This document shows, in pieces, positions 26,206 to 34,824 of a stretch of DNA of 64,000 nucleotides. This DNA comes from Collinsella sp. AM18-10 (GTDB lineage Bacteria > Actinomycetota > Coriobacteriia > Coriobacteriales > Coriobacteriaceae), in assembly GCF_003471585.1 (NCBI RefSeq), contig NZ_QRJO01000005.1, positions 1-64,000 on the forward strand, read 5' to 3'. The stretch's first letter is position 1. Each line of letters starts with the position of its first letter. Made by a program: the position numbers and the translations under genes. The notes under the pieces are model-generated. The model saw only the letters and a list, made by a program, of their open reading frames with translations, ran no database searches and was not told where the DNA came from.

Positions 26206-26256
26206 CCTACCAAAAAGGGACAGGTTTATTTTGGCAGGTTTTATCTAGGCAAACGT

Positions 26257-26290
26257 AAAGGGCCGACCGCGGAGATGTGCGATCGGCCCT
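26257..26290. terminator. Hairpin downstream of the small membrane protein gene
   Basis: AAGGGCCGA / TCGGCCCTT stem of 9 bp with a 16-nt loop, followed by TTG. It sits between the convergent RlmA-like and membrane-protein genes; a partial copy of another dispersed repeat (AAAAAGGGACAGGTTTATTT) precedes it at 26212-26235. Confidence 0.65.
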
Positions 26291-26331
26291 TGTTGGTTGC
26301 TTGGATGTAGGGGTCAGTGGAAGGCAAGTGC

Positions 26332-26733
26332 CTACAGGCGATCCTTGTTCTCGGCTTTAACGGCGTGAGCCTGCTGAACAAAGAACAGGTCGTACACCAC
26401 GATGACAAAGGCGCCATAGTTGATGGCGTCGCCGCCAAACGCGGGAAGCGTGAGCACGGCCTGCGCAATCGTGGCGATTGCGGCGACGATGCCGAGCTTA
26501 AACGCGCCATCCACCTGCGAAGGCTTGTTGGCGCCCTTGATGCCCGCAACACCTGCGGCAAGATCGACAAGACCCTTGATGACAAGTACGGCCGCGGCGA
26601 GCATGGCGTTCGGCCCGTACGTGGAATCGAGACTGCCTCGGGCGATGCCGACGCCGGCGATGACGAGGCTGGCGATGCCCAAAACAAAGTAAATGAGGGC
26701 AAGGATTTTGAGTGTCTTGCGAGCGTAGCTCAT
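26332..26733 (-). CDS. Four-TM membrane protein of unknown function
   Basis: 133 residues with four hydrophobic helices (LALIYFVLGIASLVIAGVGIA; AMLAAAVLVIKGLVDLAAGVAGI; LGIVAAIATIAQAVLTLP; YGAFVIVVYDLFFVQQ) and a short charged tail. I do not recognise a characterised family; proteins of this kind are common and unannotated in Coriobacteriia. The ATG at 26733 has GGATCCAGCC before it (weak GGA); the longer in-frame extension to 26856 is not membrane-like. Confidence 0.7.
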   Translation of the reverse strand: MSYARKTLKILALIYFVLGIASLVIAGVGIARGSLDSTYGPNAMLAAAVLVIKGLVDLAAGVAGIKGANKPSQVDGAFKLGIVAAIATIAQAVLTLPAFGGDAINYGAFVIVVYDLFFVQQAHAVKAENKDRL

Positions 26734-26962
26734 GGCTGGATCCTTTCGATACGAGTACGGCCGATCTGGCGTACCCCCTGTGCTGCACATATGGTGAAGC
26801 ACATTGTAGTTCAACGCGGCGGCGCATGCGTCTGAAAGCGCTTTAGGCCTGCGCACCTCAACCTTTCAAAAAGGAAAGCTGGACGTAAGTCAAATCGATG
26901 GCAGCTCATGCGCGGCGCTGCGATGATGGAGTCGTAACAAGGAGCTGGTCTAAGGAGGAGCC

Positions 26963-27106
26963 ATGATGTACGGAACAGGGCAGGCACGCGAGCCGCAATC
27001 ATTGGGAAGGCGCATGAGCGATTCTGTGATCGCTGCCGTGTGCACGGGATTGATGGCGGTGCTTTGCATTGGGATGCTGTGGGCCATGTCGCATGTGGGA
27101 CAATAG
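26963..27106 (+). CDS. 47-residue single-TM small protein
   Basis: ATG at 26963 preceded by AAGGAGGAGCC, one of the strongest ribosome binding sites in the window, and ending TAG at 27104-27106. The peptide begins MMYGTGQAREPQSLGRRMSD and then has one hydrophobic helix (VIAAVCTGLMAVLCIGMLWAM). It is followed after 63 bp by the RsmJ gene on the same strand. The function is unknown; the strong translation signal and membrane segment support a real gene. Confidence 0.65.
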   Translation: MMYGTGQAREPQSLGRRMSDSVIAAVCTGLMAVLCIGMLWAMSHVGQ

Positions 27107-27169
27107 CGGACGGTTGGGTGCCGACACATGCGGCGCTCACGTATCCGTTTTGCTTGTGAAGGAGTGTCC

Positions 27170-27874
27170 ATGGGCGTTGTCGACCCCTTTTCTGTTGCTC
27201 GGGCCGCGGGGCTTGAGCTGATCGGGAACCCCGAGGGCCTCACGCTCACCGACGGCGCGATGGAGCTGCGCGCCGATTTTGTCCGCATGCTTCCACGGCT
27301 CAAGCAGGGCCGTTTGCAGCAAGAGCTACTGGTGAAGGCTGCGCGCACAAAAGGCATCGAGCAACCATGGGCGATTGACGCCACGGCAGGCTTTGGCGAG
27401 GATTCGCTGCTGCTGGCGGCAGCGGGCTTTACCGTCGATCTGTATGAACAGGACTGCGTGATCGCGGCGCTCCTTCAGGATGCCCTGGGTCGCGCGGCAG
27501 ATGATCCGGCGCTTGCGGCTGCCGTGGCGCGCATGCGCTTACATGCGGGCGAGGACAGTGTTGCCGGCCTTCGCCATACGGCTGAGCTGGTCGAGCGTGG
27601 TGAGTTCGCGGCTCCCGACGTGGTGTATCTGGACCCCATGTTTCCCGAGCGCACCAAGAGCGCGGCGGTTAAAAAGAAGTTCCAGCTCTTGCACCATTTG
27701 GAGCAGCCGTGCGCCGATGAGGGGACGCTGGTCGAGGCTGCGCTTGCGGTACGTCCGCGCAAGGTCGTTATCAAGCGGCCGGTGAAGGGGCCGCTGCTTG
27801 CCGGCGTTAAGCCGAGCTATCAGCTTGCGGGCAAGGCCGTCCGCTACGATGTTTTGGTGCCGCCGCGCCCGTAG
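27170..27874 (+). CDS. rsmJ: RsmJ-like 16S rRNA (guanine1516-N2)-methyltransferase
   Basis: A 234-residue SAM-dependent methyltransferase. Residues 26-60 carry the RsmJ-type lead (LTDGAMELRADF...GRLQQELLVKAA), then DATAGFGEDSLLLAAAG (SAM loop), VDLYEQD, and the catalytic YLDPMFPER near 160. In E. coli RsmJ modifies G1516 of 16S rRNA. ATG 27170 has GAAGGAG upstream; the upstream in-frame start at 27128 lacks one. Confidence 0.85.
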   Translation: MGVVDPFSVARAAGLELIGNPEGLTLTDGAMELRADFVRMLPRLKQGRLQQELLVKAARTKGIEQPWAIDATAGFGEDSLLLAAAGFTVDLYEQDCVIAALLQDALGRAADDPALAAAVARMRLHAGEDSVAGLRHTAELVERGEFAAPDVVYLDPMFPERTKSAAVKKKFQLLHHLEQPCADEGTLVEAALAVRPRKVVIKRPVKGPLLAGVKPSYQLAGKAVRYDVLVPPRP

Positions 27875-27941
27875 CCTGCGTGCGATGGCCGGCGATGTGT
27901 CGGTGCCGTGCCGCTGCGTGAGCGTCGCGCCGATGCGGCGC

Positions 27942-28238
27942 CTATTTCCAAGGGTGCGACGTCAGGTGCCACCCGCCGCAGTATTCACATTTGTAGCAGG
28001 CCAAGCCACGTCGTCCACGGTTTTCGCAGTCGGCCATAACGGCCTCGGCCTCGGCGCGTGTGTCGTAGCGGTTTTTGCGCTCGCACGACTTGTAGCGCCA
28101 AGCCTCATCGCGCTCGGCGTCCAGGGCATCGCGGCGCTCGTCCTCGCGCGCAAACAGGTCGCTCATATCGCCGCCGGTGGCAGCGCCCAAAAACTCGCTT
28201 TTGGCCTTTGACCAGGCGGCTCGCTTTTTGCTTCCCAT
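27942..28238 (-). CDS. Small zinc-ribbon-like protein
   Basis: A 98-residue, highly charged protein. Residues 1-60 are rich in Arg/Asp/Glu and helical (SDLFAREDERRDALDAERDEAWRYKSCERKNRYDT); the C-terminus carries CYKCEYCGGWHLTS, where CxxCxxC and a following His could bind a metal. This CxYCxxWHLT ending is a recurrent motif in small bacterial and phage proteins with no assigned function. ATG 28238 is chosen because the segment before it is not conserved-looking. Divergent from the GNAT gene. Confidence 0.65.
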   Translation of the reverse strand: MGSKKRAAWSKAKSEFLGAATGGDMSDLFAREDERRDALDAERDEAWRYKSCERKNRYDTRAEAEAVMADCENRGRRGLACYKCEYCGGWHLTSHPWK

Positions 28239-28263
28239 CTGCTTCGTGCCCTTTTCAAACGCT

Positions 28264-28291
28264 GGTATCATTGCCCAATCAAAGTGATACC
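28264..28291. promoter_or_regulatory. Inverted repeat between the zinc-ribbon and GNAT genes
   Basis: GGTATCA (28264-28270) and TGATACC (28285-28291) are exact inverted copies with a 14-bp spacer, in the 76-bp gap between divergent genes. It could be an operator; no cognate regulator is obvious. Confidence 0.35.
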
Positions 28292-28314
28292 AATAAACGT
28301 GAGGTCGCCGCGTG

Positions 28315-28803
28315 ATGATCAGAAAAACCCTCGATACCGACATTCCCGCCGTCATGGCTATCTATGACGCCGCCCGCGCCTTTATGCGCGCGCATGGCAA
28401 CGCCACGCAGTGGCCCGAGGGCACGCCTTCGGCCGAGCAGTTGGCTGCCGATATCGCCGCCGGTGGCAGCTATGTGTGCGAAGTCGACGGTCGCGTGGTG
28501 GCGACGTTTGCCTTTTTGCCGGGCCCGGACGAGTGCTATGACGTCATCGAGGACGGTCAGTGGCGTAGCGACACTCCGTACGCCGTACTGCACCGCGTGG
28601 CGTCCGACGGCACCGTGCACGGTATCGCGGCCGCGATGTTTGCCTTTGCCAAGGCGCGCGCTGACCACCTGCGTATCGACACGCACGCGGACAACCTGCC
28701 CATGCAGGGCGCGAGCATGAAAGCGGGGTTCGAGCGCGCCGGCGTCGTGTATGTGTCGGACGGCACGCCGCGTGTTGCGTTCGACTGGCTGCGCGAGGCA
28801 TAA
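28315..28803 (+). CDS. GNAT-family N-acetyltransferase
   Basis: A 162-residue acetyltransferase of the GCN5-related fold: IRKTLDTDIPAVMAIYDAAR at the N-terminus, a central VCEVDGRVVATFAFLPGPDE strand pair, the HRVASDGTVHGIAAAMFAFAKA acetyl-CoA loop and IDTHADNLPMQGASMKAGFERAGVVY, typical for this subgroup. The substrate is unknown. GTG 28312 directly before ATG 28315 is an equal alternative start. Confidence 0.85.
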   Translation: MIRKTLDTDIPAVMAIYDAARAFMRAHGNATQWPEGTPSAEQLAADIAAGGSYVCEVDGRVVATFAFLPGPDECYDVIEDGQWRSDTPYAVLHRVASDGTVHGIAAAMFAFAKARADHLRIDTHADNLPMQGASMKAGFERAGVVYVSDGTPRVAFDWLREA

Positions 28804-28840
28804 GAGCGAGGACGCGTATCAACAATCCATGTACATGAAA

Positions 28841-28866
28841 ATGGCCCCGGGTGGGGCCATTTTTGG
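28841..28866 (+). terminator. Terminator after the GNAT gene
   Basis: ATGGCCCC / GGGGCCAT (8 bp) around a short GGGT loop, followed by TTTTTGG. Confidence 0.8.
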
Positions 28867-29060
28867 TCGCTGCGCTGTTAGGGGAGGTGCCGGCTTTCGC
28901 AAGGCGCGAACCTACGAAAATCGCCGCGCGGCAACGCGGGGCGATGAGCTCGGTCGGGGGATAGGGCCCGCTTCGCCCACCGGCCCGTAAATTGTATCAT
29001 CCAGTGTGGAGCGTGAACGCCCGTTGCCGCGTGCGATGGGCTTGCAATAAGAGGAGAGCC

Positions 29061-31064
29061 ATGTCGAAGCAAGCGGTCGTTGGAATCTTGGCGCATGTCG
29101 ATGCCGGCAAGACCACGTTGGCCGAGGCCATGCTGTTCAACGCGGGCCGCATTCGCAAGCGTGGCCGCGTGGACGATGGCGATTCGCATCTGGACACTAA
29201 CACGATCGAGCGCGAGCGCGGTATCACGATTTTCTCGTCGCAGGCCGTGCTCGACCACGGCGATACCCACGTCATGCTCGTGGATGCTCCCGGCCATGTC
29301 GATTTTTCTGCCGAGGCGGAGCGCACACTGCGTGCCCTGGACTACGCGATTCTGGTGGTGGGCGCCAACGATGGCGTGCAGGGGCACACCGAAACCCTGT
29401 GGCGCCTGCTTGCACGCTATGACATCCCGACGTTCATCTTCATCAACAAGATCGATTTGGAGAATCCCAGCCGCGATGTTTTGCTGGCACAACTCGGGCA
29501 GCGTCTTTCCGAGGGCTGCCTGGATGCCAACGAGCTGCTGGCGGGCGCCGCCGTTCAGGAGGACGCTGCTGCGTTGGACGAAGCGGCGCTCGAGGAGTTT
29601 CTTGAAGCGGGTGAGCTTTCTGTCGCAACGCTGTCGCGCATGGTTGCCGAGCGCAAGCTCTTTCCCTGCTTTGCCGGCTCGGCGCTCAAGGACCAAGGCG
29701 TTGACGAGCTACTGGATGGTATATGCGCGCTGATGCGTGAGCAGGCGTGGCTCCCGGAGTTTGCCGCGCGCGTCTATCGTGTCAGCCGCGGGGATCGTGG
29801 CGAGCGCTTGGCTTGGGTTAAAGTGACCGGCGGCACGCTGCGCGCAAAACAGATGATCAGCGGGCGTTCCAGTGCCGAGGCGTGGGAACAGAAGGTCGAT
29901 CAGGTACGCATCTATAACGGCGAGAAGTATGAGCTTGCCCAAGAAGTTGCTGCTGGCGGTATTTGCGCCGTGACGGGTCTTGCGCACGTTCGCCCAGGGG
30001 ACGCCCTGGGCGCGGAGCCCGCGGGCGATGCGCCCGTCATCGCTCCGGTCCTCACCTATACGGTGCTGCCGGGCGAACACGACGTTCATGCGGTGTTTAA
30101 AGCGCTGAGTGAGTTGGCGGACGAAGATCCCATGCTCGGCGTAAGCTGGAATACGCATCTTGAGCAGATCCATTTGCAGTTGATGGGCGCCGTGCAACTC
30201 GAGGTCGTGCAGCGGGTGTTGGCCGATCGCTTTGGCCTTTCGGTTGCGTTTGAGCCCGGCGGCATTCTCTATAAGGAGACTATTTCGCGGCCGGTCGAGG
30301 GCGTGGGCCACTTTGAGCCGCTGCGCCACTATGCCGAGGTGCATCTGCGCCTGGAGCCGTTGCCGGCGGGTTCGGGTGTGCAGTTTGGCACCGTGACCTC
30401 GACCGACGAGCTCGATCTTAACTGGCAGCGTTTGGCACTCACCAACGCTATGGAGCGCGACCACCTGGGCGTGCTGACGGGCTCGCCCATCACCGATGTG
30501 CGCATTACGCTCACGGGCGGCCGCGCGCATGCCAAACACACCGAGGGCGGCGATTTTCGCCAGGCCACGTATCGCGCGATTCGCCAGGGTTTGATGCAGG
30601 CGCGCGAGGTCGGCGCAGACGTGTTGCTGGAGCCGTGGTACCACTTTGAGCTCGAGGTGCCGGGGGAGTGCGTGGGCCGGGCGTTGTCAGATGCCACACG
30701 CATGGGTGCCGAGTACGAGCCGCCGACGATGGCGGGAGACCGAGCGAAGCTTGTGGGTCGCGTGCCGGCATCCGAGGTGCAGGATTACGCGCTGGAGGTG
30801 GCTGCCTACACGAGCGGGCGCGGTCATCTGTACCTGGAGTTCGCCGGTTATGCGGCTTGCCATGATGCCGAGCGCGTAATCGAGACGGCCGCCTATGAGC
30901 CCGAGGCCGATCTGCCCAACACGCCCGACTCGGTCTTTTGCTCTCACGGTGCCGGCTACACGGTCAAATGGTACGACGTACCCGCCGCGGCGCACGTAAA
31001 GATCGATCCCACCACCTTCCGCCCCTGGCGAGCAGCAGACGCCGAGTTTTTCGGCCACATGTGA
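29061..31064 (+). CDS. TetM/TetO-like ribosomal-protection GTPase (EF-G paralogue)
   Basis: A 667-residue translational GTPase resembling tetracycline ribosomal-protection proteins. G1 is AHVDAGKTTL, the TIERERGITI switch, DAPGHVDF, and NKID; domains II-V follow with HDVHAVFKALSELADEDPMLGVSWN and GSPITDVRITLTGGRAHAKHTEGGDF, which match the RPP family more than EF-G. RPPs displace tetracycline from the 30S A site. Flanking DNA shows no mobile-element genes and base composition matches the neighbours, so this may be a resident paralogue rather than acquired resistance. ATG 29061 follows GAGGAGAGCC. Its last Met codon and TGA lie inside a hairpin repeat. Confidence 0.82.
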   Translation: MSKQAVVGILAHVDAGKTTLAEAMLFNAGRIRKRGRVDDGDSHLDTNTIERERGITIFSSQAVLDHGDTHVMLVDAPGHVDFSAEAERTLRALDYAILVVGANDGVQGHTETLWRLLARYDIPTFIFINKIDLENPSRDVLLAQLGQRLSEGCLDANELLAGAAVQEDAAALDEAALEEFLEAGELSVATLSRMVAERKLFPCFAGSALKDQGVDELLDGICALMREQAWLPEFAARVYRVSRGDRGERLAWVKVTGGTLRAKQMISGRSSAEAWEQKVDQVRIYNGEKYELAQEVAAGGICAVTGLAHVRPGDALGAEPAGDAPVIAPVLTYTVLPGEHDVHAVFKALSELADEDPMLGVSWNTHLEQIHLQLMGAVQLEVVQRVLADRFGLSVAFEPGGILYKETISRPVEGVGHFEPLRHYAEVHLRLEPLPAGSGVQFGTVTSTDELDLNWQRLALTNAMERDHLGVLTGSPITDVRITLTGGRAHAKHTEGGDFRQATYRAIRQGLMQAREVGADVLLEPWYHFELEVPGECVGRALSDATRMGAEYEPPTMAGDRAKLVGRVPASEVQDYALEVAAYTSGRGHLYLEFAGYAACHDAERVIETAAYEPEADLPNTPDSVFCSHGAGYTVKWYDVPAAAHVKIDPTTFRPWRAADAEFFGHM

Positions 31065-31090
31065 CAAAGGGACAGCCCCTTTGTCACATG
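31058..31090. repeat. GTGACAAAGGG hairpin (copy A), containing the stop codon of the TetM-like gene
   Basis: CATGTGACAAAGGG and CCCCTTTGTCACATG form a stem of about 14 bp around ACAG. The gene's final ATG and TGA (31059-31064) are part of the left arm. Likely also terminates transcription. Closely related copies are at 34787-34817 and 36011-36043. Confidence 0.85.
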
Positions 31091-31093
31091 CTA

Positions 31094-31124
31094 TTGGTAT
31101 AACTCAGTATAAGTTGGTATAACT
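31094..31124 (+). promoter_or_regulatory. Two direct repeats TTGGTATAACT before the NPF-ATPase gene
   Basis: Exact 11-bp repeats at 31094-31104 and 31114-31124, spaced 20 bp (about two helical turns), separated by CAGTATAAG. They contain TATAAC -10-like cores and start 64 and 44 bp before the ATG. Either two overlapping promoters or tandem operator sites. Confidence 0.5.
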
Positions 31125-31157
31125 GTTACCAGGGTTTGCCAATCCGAGGAGGCCGAT

Positions 31158-32276
31158 ATGAATCCAAATCCCTTTAAGCCCACAGCTGGTAAGCGGCCTC
31201 CGATACTCATCGGTCGCGAGTCGGTCATCGAAGATTTTGAGGAAGGGCTCGACAACGGCGCCGGAGCGCCGGGCAGGCTCATGCTCATTACGGGAAACCG
31301 CGGCTGTGGCAAAACGGTTCTCCTGCGGGAGCTGCAACGTCTAGCCAGCGAGCGCGGATGGGCGGTTGTCTCCGATTCCGCTTCGCTTGGTTTGTGCGAC
31401 CGCTTGGCCGACGCGCTTCGCTCGAATAAACCCGTTGTGACGTCAATGGAGTTTGGGCCGTCGTTTGGCCGGATGTCGGTCGAGGCGGCGCGGGCAAAAG
31501 GCGAGACATTGCGAGGGCTGGTCAACGAGCGTCTCAAGAAGCTCGGTCCGGGCAAGGGCGTCTTGTTTGCGATTGACGAGGCACAATCGGTGTCTATCGA
31601 GGAACTGGCGGCTCTTGCCGTCCTCTATCAGCAGGTGCTCGGAGACCAGGATGCCACGGGCTTGCCCGATAGCGACCAGCGCGGTCTTGCGCTGGCGTTC
31701 GCCGGCTTGCCCAGTATGGTTGACGATCTGCTCGAAGAGCCGAGCGTGACGTTTTTGCGGCGTGCCCAGCAGCGTACGTTGGGGGCAATATCTTTGCCCA
31801 AAGTGCGCGATTCGTATATCCAGACGGTCAAAGACGCTGGTCTTTACGTTGACGCGGAGACGGCGGACCTTGCGGCGCGCAAGAGCATGGGGCATCCCTA
31901 TATGGTTCAGCTGGTGGGCTATTACATGTGGCGGTCTGCTGTCCGGCGTGGCTCGCAGGTCATCGAAAGGCGCGATGTCGAGAATGGCCATGCGGATGCC
32001 GTCTCCGAGTTCTACGAAGCGGTTGACGCACCTCTGTATTACGGTCTGCGCAGCCCTCAGCGCCTCTTTATCGAGGCTATGGCGGTTGACGAGGACAAGC
32101 CGACGCGCACGGCGGATATCATTGAGCGCTGCGACCGTACCCAGAGCTGGGCGAGTAAATATCGCGCAAGCCTGATTCGCGAGCGCGTCATCGAGGCCGC
32201 CGGATACGGCCTTGTGCGGTTTACCGTGCCCATGCTGGGCGAGTATATCCGCGACCGCGTTTTATGGCATGAGTAG
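31158..32276 (+). CDS. NPF-type AAA/STAND-like ATPase A
   Basis: A 372-residue ATPase with N-terminal MNPNPFKP followed by IGRESVI, Walker A GNRGCGKTVLL (about residues 50-60), Walker B VLFAIDEAQ, the SVTFLRRAQQRTLGAI sensor-like motif, HPYMVQLVGYYMW, and a C-terminal winged-helix-like region (about 300-370). It resembles Orc1/Cdc6- and archaeal-type ATPases in domain order. The protein at 34825 shares the same motifs. I know of no proven function for this family; DNA-linked or stress-response roles are possible. GAGGAGG precedes the ATG; the next gene starts within about 10 bp of its stop. Confidence 0.75.
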   Translation: MNPNPFKPTAGKRPPILIGRESVIEDFEEGLDNGAGAPGRLMLITGNRGCGKTVLLRELQRLASERGWAVVSDSASLGLCDRLADALRSNKPVVTSMEFGPSFGRMSVEAARAKGETLRGLVNERLKKLGPGKGVLFAIDEAQSVSIEELAALAVLYQQVLGDQDATGLPDSDQRGLALAFAGLPSMVDDLLEEPSVTFLRRAQQRTLGAISLPKVRDSYIQTVKDAGLYVDAETADLAARKSMGHPYMVQLVGYYMWRSAVRRGSQVIERRDVENGHADAVSEFYEAVDAPLYYGLRSPQRLFIEAMAVDEDKPTRTADIIERCDRTQSWASKYRASLIRERVIEAAGYGLVRFTVPMLGEYIRDRVLWHE

Positions 32277-32286
32277 GGTGATAAAG

Positions 32287-34782
32287 GTGACGGAACAGAA
32301 GATGAGCCCGCAGGCTATCGAGGTGCGCGGTGCACGTGTCCACAATCTCAAGGACATCGATATCGATATTCCGCTGGGGAGGCTCGTGGGCATTGCCGGC
32401 GTGTCGGGCTCGGGCAAGAGCTCGCTGGCGCTGGGAGTTCTTTATGCCGAGGGCTCGCGCCGTTACCTGGAGGCGCTCAGCGCCTATACTCGACGTCGCC
32501 TAACGCAGGCCGAGCACGCTCAGGTGGATGAAGTCCTGCACGTGCCGGCGGCGCTCGCGCTGCACCAGCGCCCCAGTGTGCCAGGCGTGCGCTCGACCTT
32601 TGGTACCATGACCGAGCTCAACAACAGCCTGCGTCTGCTCTTTAGCCGTTGCGCCCATCACGTGTGCCCGCACTGCGGGGCGCGCGTGGAGCCGAGCCTT
32701 AACGTGGCTGCGGGCCTGTCGCTTACGTGCTCCACGTGCGGCCGCGAGTTCTACGCGCCGGGTGCCGAGGACCTTGCCTTTAACAGCGGCGGCGCGTGTC
32801 CCACCTGCGGCGGCACCGGTGTCATGCGCGAGGTGGACGAGGCGAGCCTGGTGCCCGACGAGTCAAAGACCATCAACGAGGGCGCAGTGCTTCCCTGGGG
32901 CACGCTCATGTGGGATCTGATGAAGCAGGTGGCCGGCGAGATGGGCGTACGCACCGACGTGCCGTTTAACCAGCTCACGCCTGCCGAGCGCGATATCGTG
33001 TTTCATGGTCCGGCGGTTAAGAAGCATATTCTCTACGTTCCCAAAAACGGCGAGGGCGCCACGCCGCTCGACTTCACCTATTACAACGCCGTCTATACGG
33101 TCGAGAATGCGCTCGCCAAGGTTAAGGACGATAAGGGACTAAAGCGCGTGGCTCGCTTTTTGCGCGAGGGCCCGTGCCGCGATTGCGGCGGCACGCGTCT
33201 CTCCGAGGTTGCGCGCCAGCCCCAGGTGCGCGGTATCAATCTGGCGCAGGCCGCGGCCATGACGTTGGGTGAGGCGATTGAGTGGGTGCGCGGGGTGCCC
33301 GCATCCTTGCCGGCCGAGATGCAGCCCATGGCAGTGGATATCTGCGATTCGTTTTTGAGCACGGCCCGTCGCCTGGTCGACCTGGGGCTCGATTACCTCT
33401 CGCTCGACCGCGCCGGTGCCACGCTCTCCACGGGTGAGCGTCAGCGCGTGCAGCTCGCCCGCGTGGTGCGCAACCGATCGACGGGCGTGCTCTATGTGCT
33501 GGACGAGCCCTCGATTGGCTTGCATCCTGCCAATGTCGACGGCTTGGTGGGCGTAATGCGCGATCTGGTGGATGACGGCAACACCGTGGTTGTTGTCGAC
33601 CACGATACGCGCGTACTAGCGGAAGCCGACTATCTGGTTGAGATGGGCCCCGTTGCCGGAGCAGGCGGCGGTAATGTGATTGCCACTGGCACGGTGGACG
33701 AGGTCGAACAATCGCAGGGCAGCCGCATCGCCCCGTTTTTGCGCGCAGAGTCCAAGCGCTTGCGCCCGCAGGTGTCCGACGAGGAAATGTTCGACCGGGG
33801 CCATATCCGCATGGCGACCGATACCATCCATACCGTCAAGCCGCTTGAAGTCGATATCCCGCGCGGTCGCTTGGTCGCGGTGACGGGCGTTTCGGGTTCG
33901 GGTAAGACGACGTTGGTGCTCGAGACGCTCATTCCGGCACTCAAGGCGCAGGCAGCCGGCGAGCGCCTGCCGGGGCACGTGCGTTGGGTCGATGCCGAGG
34001 GCATTGCCCGTGCAAATCTGATTGACGCTACGCCCATCGGCGCCAACGTGCGCTCGACGGTGGCAACTTATGCCGACATCCATGATGAGCTGCGCCGCGC
34101 CTTTGCCCGTACGCCTGAGGCCAAGGCGGCAGGGTATAAGGCGGGCGCCTTTAGCTACAACACCGGCGCCTTGCGCTGCCCTACGTGCGATGGCACGGGT
34201 TCGATATCGCTCGACGTGCAGTTTTTGCCCGATGTCGAGATCGTCTGCCCGTCATGTCGTGGCTCACGCTATGCAGACGCGGCCTCGCATATCCATCGCG
34301 AGGGCAAGGACGGGAGCCTGCTTACGTTGCCGCAGCTCATGGACATGAGTGTGGACGAGGCCCTCGACGCTACGGTGGGGCTCAAGAAAGTTCAGGCGCG
34401 CTTACAGACCCTGCACGACCTGGGCTTGGGTTATCTCACGCTCGGCGAGCCCACGCCGGCGCTTTCGGGCGGCGAGGCGCAGCGTCTTAAGCTTGCGAGC
34501 GAGATGGGCCGCGTGCAGGATGATGCCGTGTTCGTGTTCGACGAGCCCACGATCGGCCTTCATCCGCTCGATGTTCAGGTGTTGCTGAGTGTGTTTGACG
34601 GCCTCGTTGCCAAGGGTGCTACAGTTGTCGTGATCGAGCACGACCTCGACCTTATCCGTAATGCCGATTACGTGATCGATATGGGCCCGGGCGGTGGCGA
34701 TGCGGGCGGGCGAGTCGTCTGCGCCGGCACGCCGGGCGACATCGCGGCCTGCTCCAAGAGCATTACTGGCCGCTACCTATAA
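32287..34782 (+). CDS. Short UvrA paralogue (UvrA2-like ABC ATPase)
   Basis: An 831-residue double-ABC protein of the UvrA family. First Walker A is GVSGSGKSS, second GVSGSGKTT; signature regions are LSTGERQRVQLARV and LSGGEAQRLKLASEM; Walker B segments are LYVLDEPSIGLHP and VFVFDEPTIGLHP. Zinc-type cysteines occur as CPHCG, CSTCG, CPTCGGTG and CPTCDGTG...CPSCRGSRY. It is about 100 residues shorter than housekeeping UvrA and lacks most of the segment between the first Walker A and the signature that binds UvrB, as in UvrA2 proteins. These act in damage tolerance or drug resistance in some bacteria. The start is uncertain (ATG 32269, GTG 32287 or ATG 32302). Probably translated with ATPase A upstream. 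Confidence 0.82.
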   Translation: MTEQKMSPQAIEVRGARVHNLKDIDIDIPLGRLVGIAGVSGSGKSSLALGVLYAEGSRRYLEALSAYTRRRLTQAEHAQVDEVLHVPAALALHQRPSVPGVRSTFGTMTELNNSLRLLFSRCAHHVCPHCGARVEPSLNVAAGLSLTCSTCGREFYAPGAEDLAFNSGGACPTCGGTGVMREVDEASLVPDESKTINEGAVLPWGTLMWDLMKQVAGEMGVRTDVPFNQLTPAERDIVFHGPAVKKHILYVPKNGEGATPLDFTYYNAVYTVENALAKVKDDKGLKRVARFLREGPCRDCGGTRLSEVARQPQVRGINLAQAAAMTLGEAIEWVRGVPASLPAEMQPMAVDICDSFLSTARRLVDLGLDYLSLDRAGATLSTGERQRVQLARVVRNRSTGVLYVLDEPSIGLHPANVDGLVGVMRDLVDDGNTVVVVDHDTRVLAEADYLVEMGPVAGAGGGNVIATGTVDEVEQSQGSRIAPFLRAESKRLRPQVSDEEMFDRGHIRMATDTIHTVKPLEVDIPRGRLVAVTGVSGSGKTTLVLETLIPALKAQAAGERLPGHVRWVDAEGIARANLIDATPIGANVRSTVATYADIHDELRRAFARTPEAKAAGYKAGAFSYNTGALRCPTCDGTGSISLDVQFLPDVEIVCPSCRGSRYADAASHIHREGKDGSLLTLPQLMDMSVDEALDATVGLKKVQARLQTLHDLGLGYLTLGEPTPALSGGEAQRLKLASEMGRVQDDAVFVFDEPTIGLHPLDVQVLLSVFDGLVAKGATVVVIEHDLDLIRNADYVIDMGPGGGDAGGRVVCAGTPGDIAACSKSITGRYL

Positions 34783-34786
34783 CTGA

Positions 34787-34817
34787 ATGTGACAAAGGGG
34801 CAGTTCCTTTGTCACAT
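34787..34817. repeat. GTGACAAAGGG hairpin (copy B)
   Basis: ATGTGACAAAGGgg / cCTTTGTCACAT stem around CAGTT, between the convergent stops of the UvrA-like gene and ATPase B. Probably a bidirectional terminator. Confidence 0.85.
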
Positions 34818-34824
34818 CCGATGC

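Noticed and set aside
29061..31064. Calling the gene an acquired tet resistance determinant
   Set aside because: Family match alone does not show this; there are no transfer genes, tet leader or composition shift nearby.
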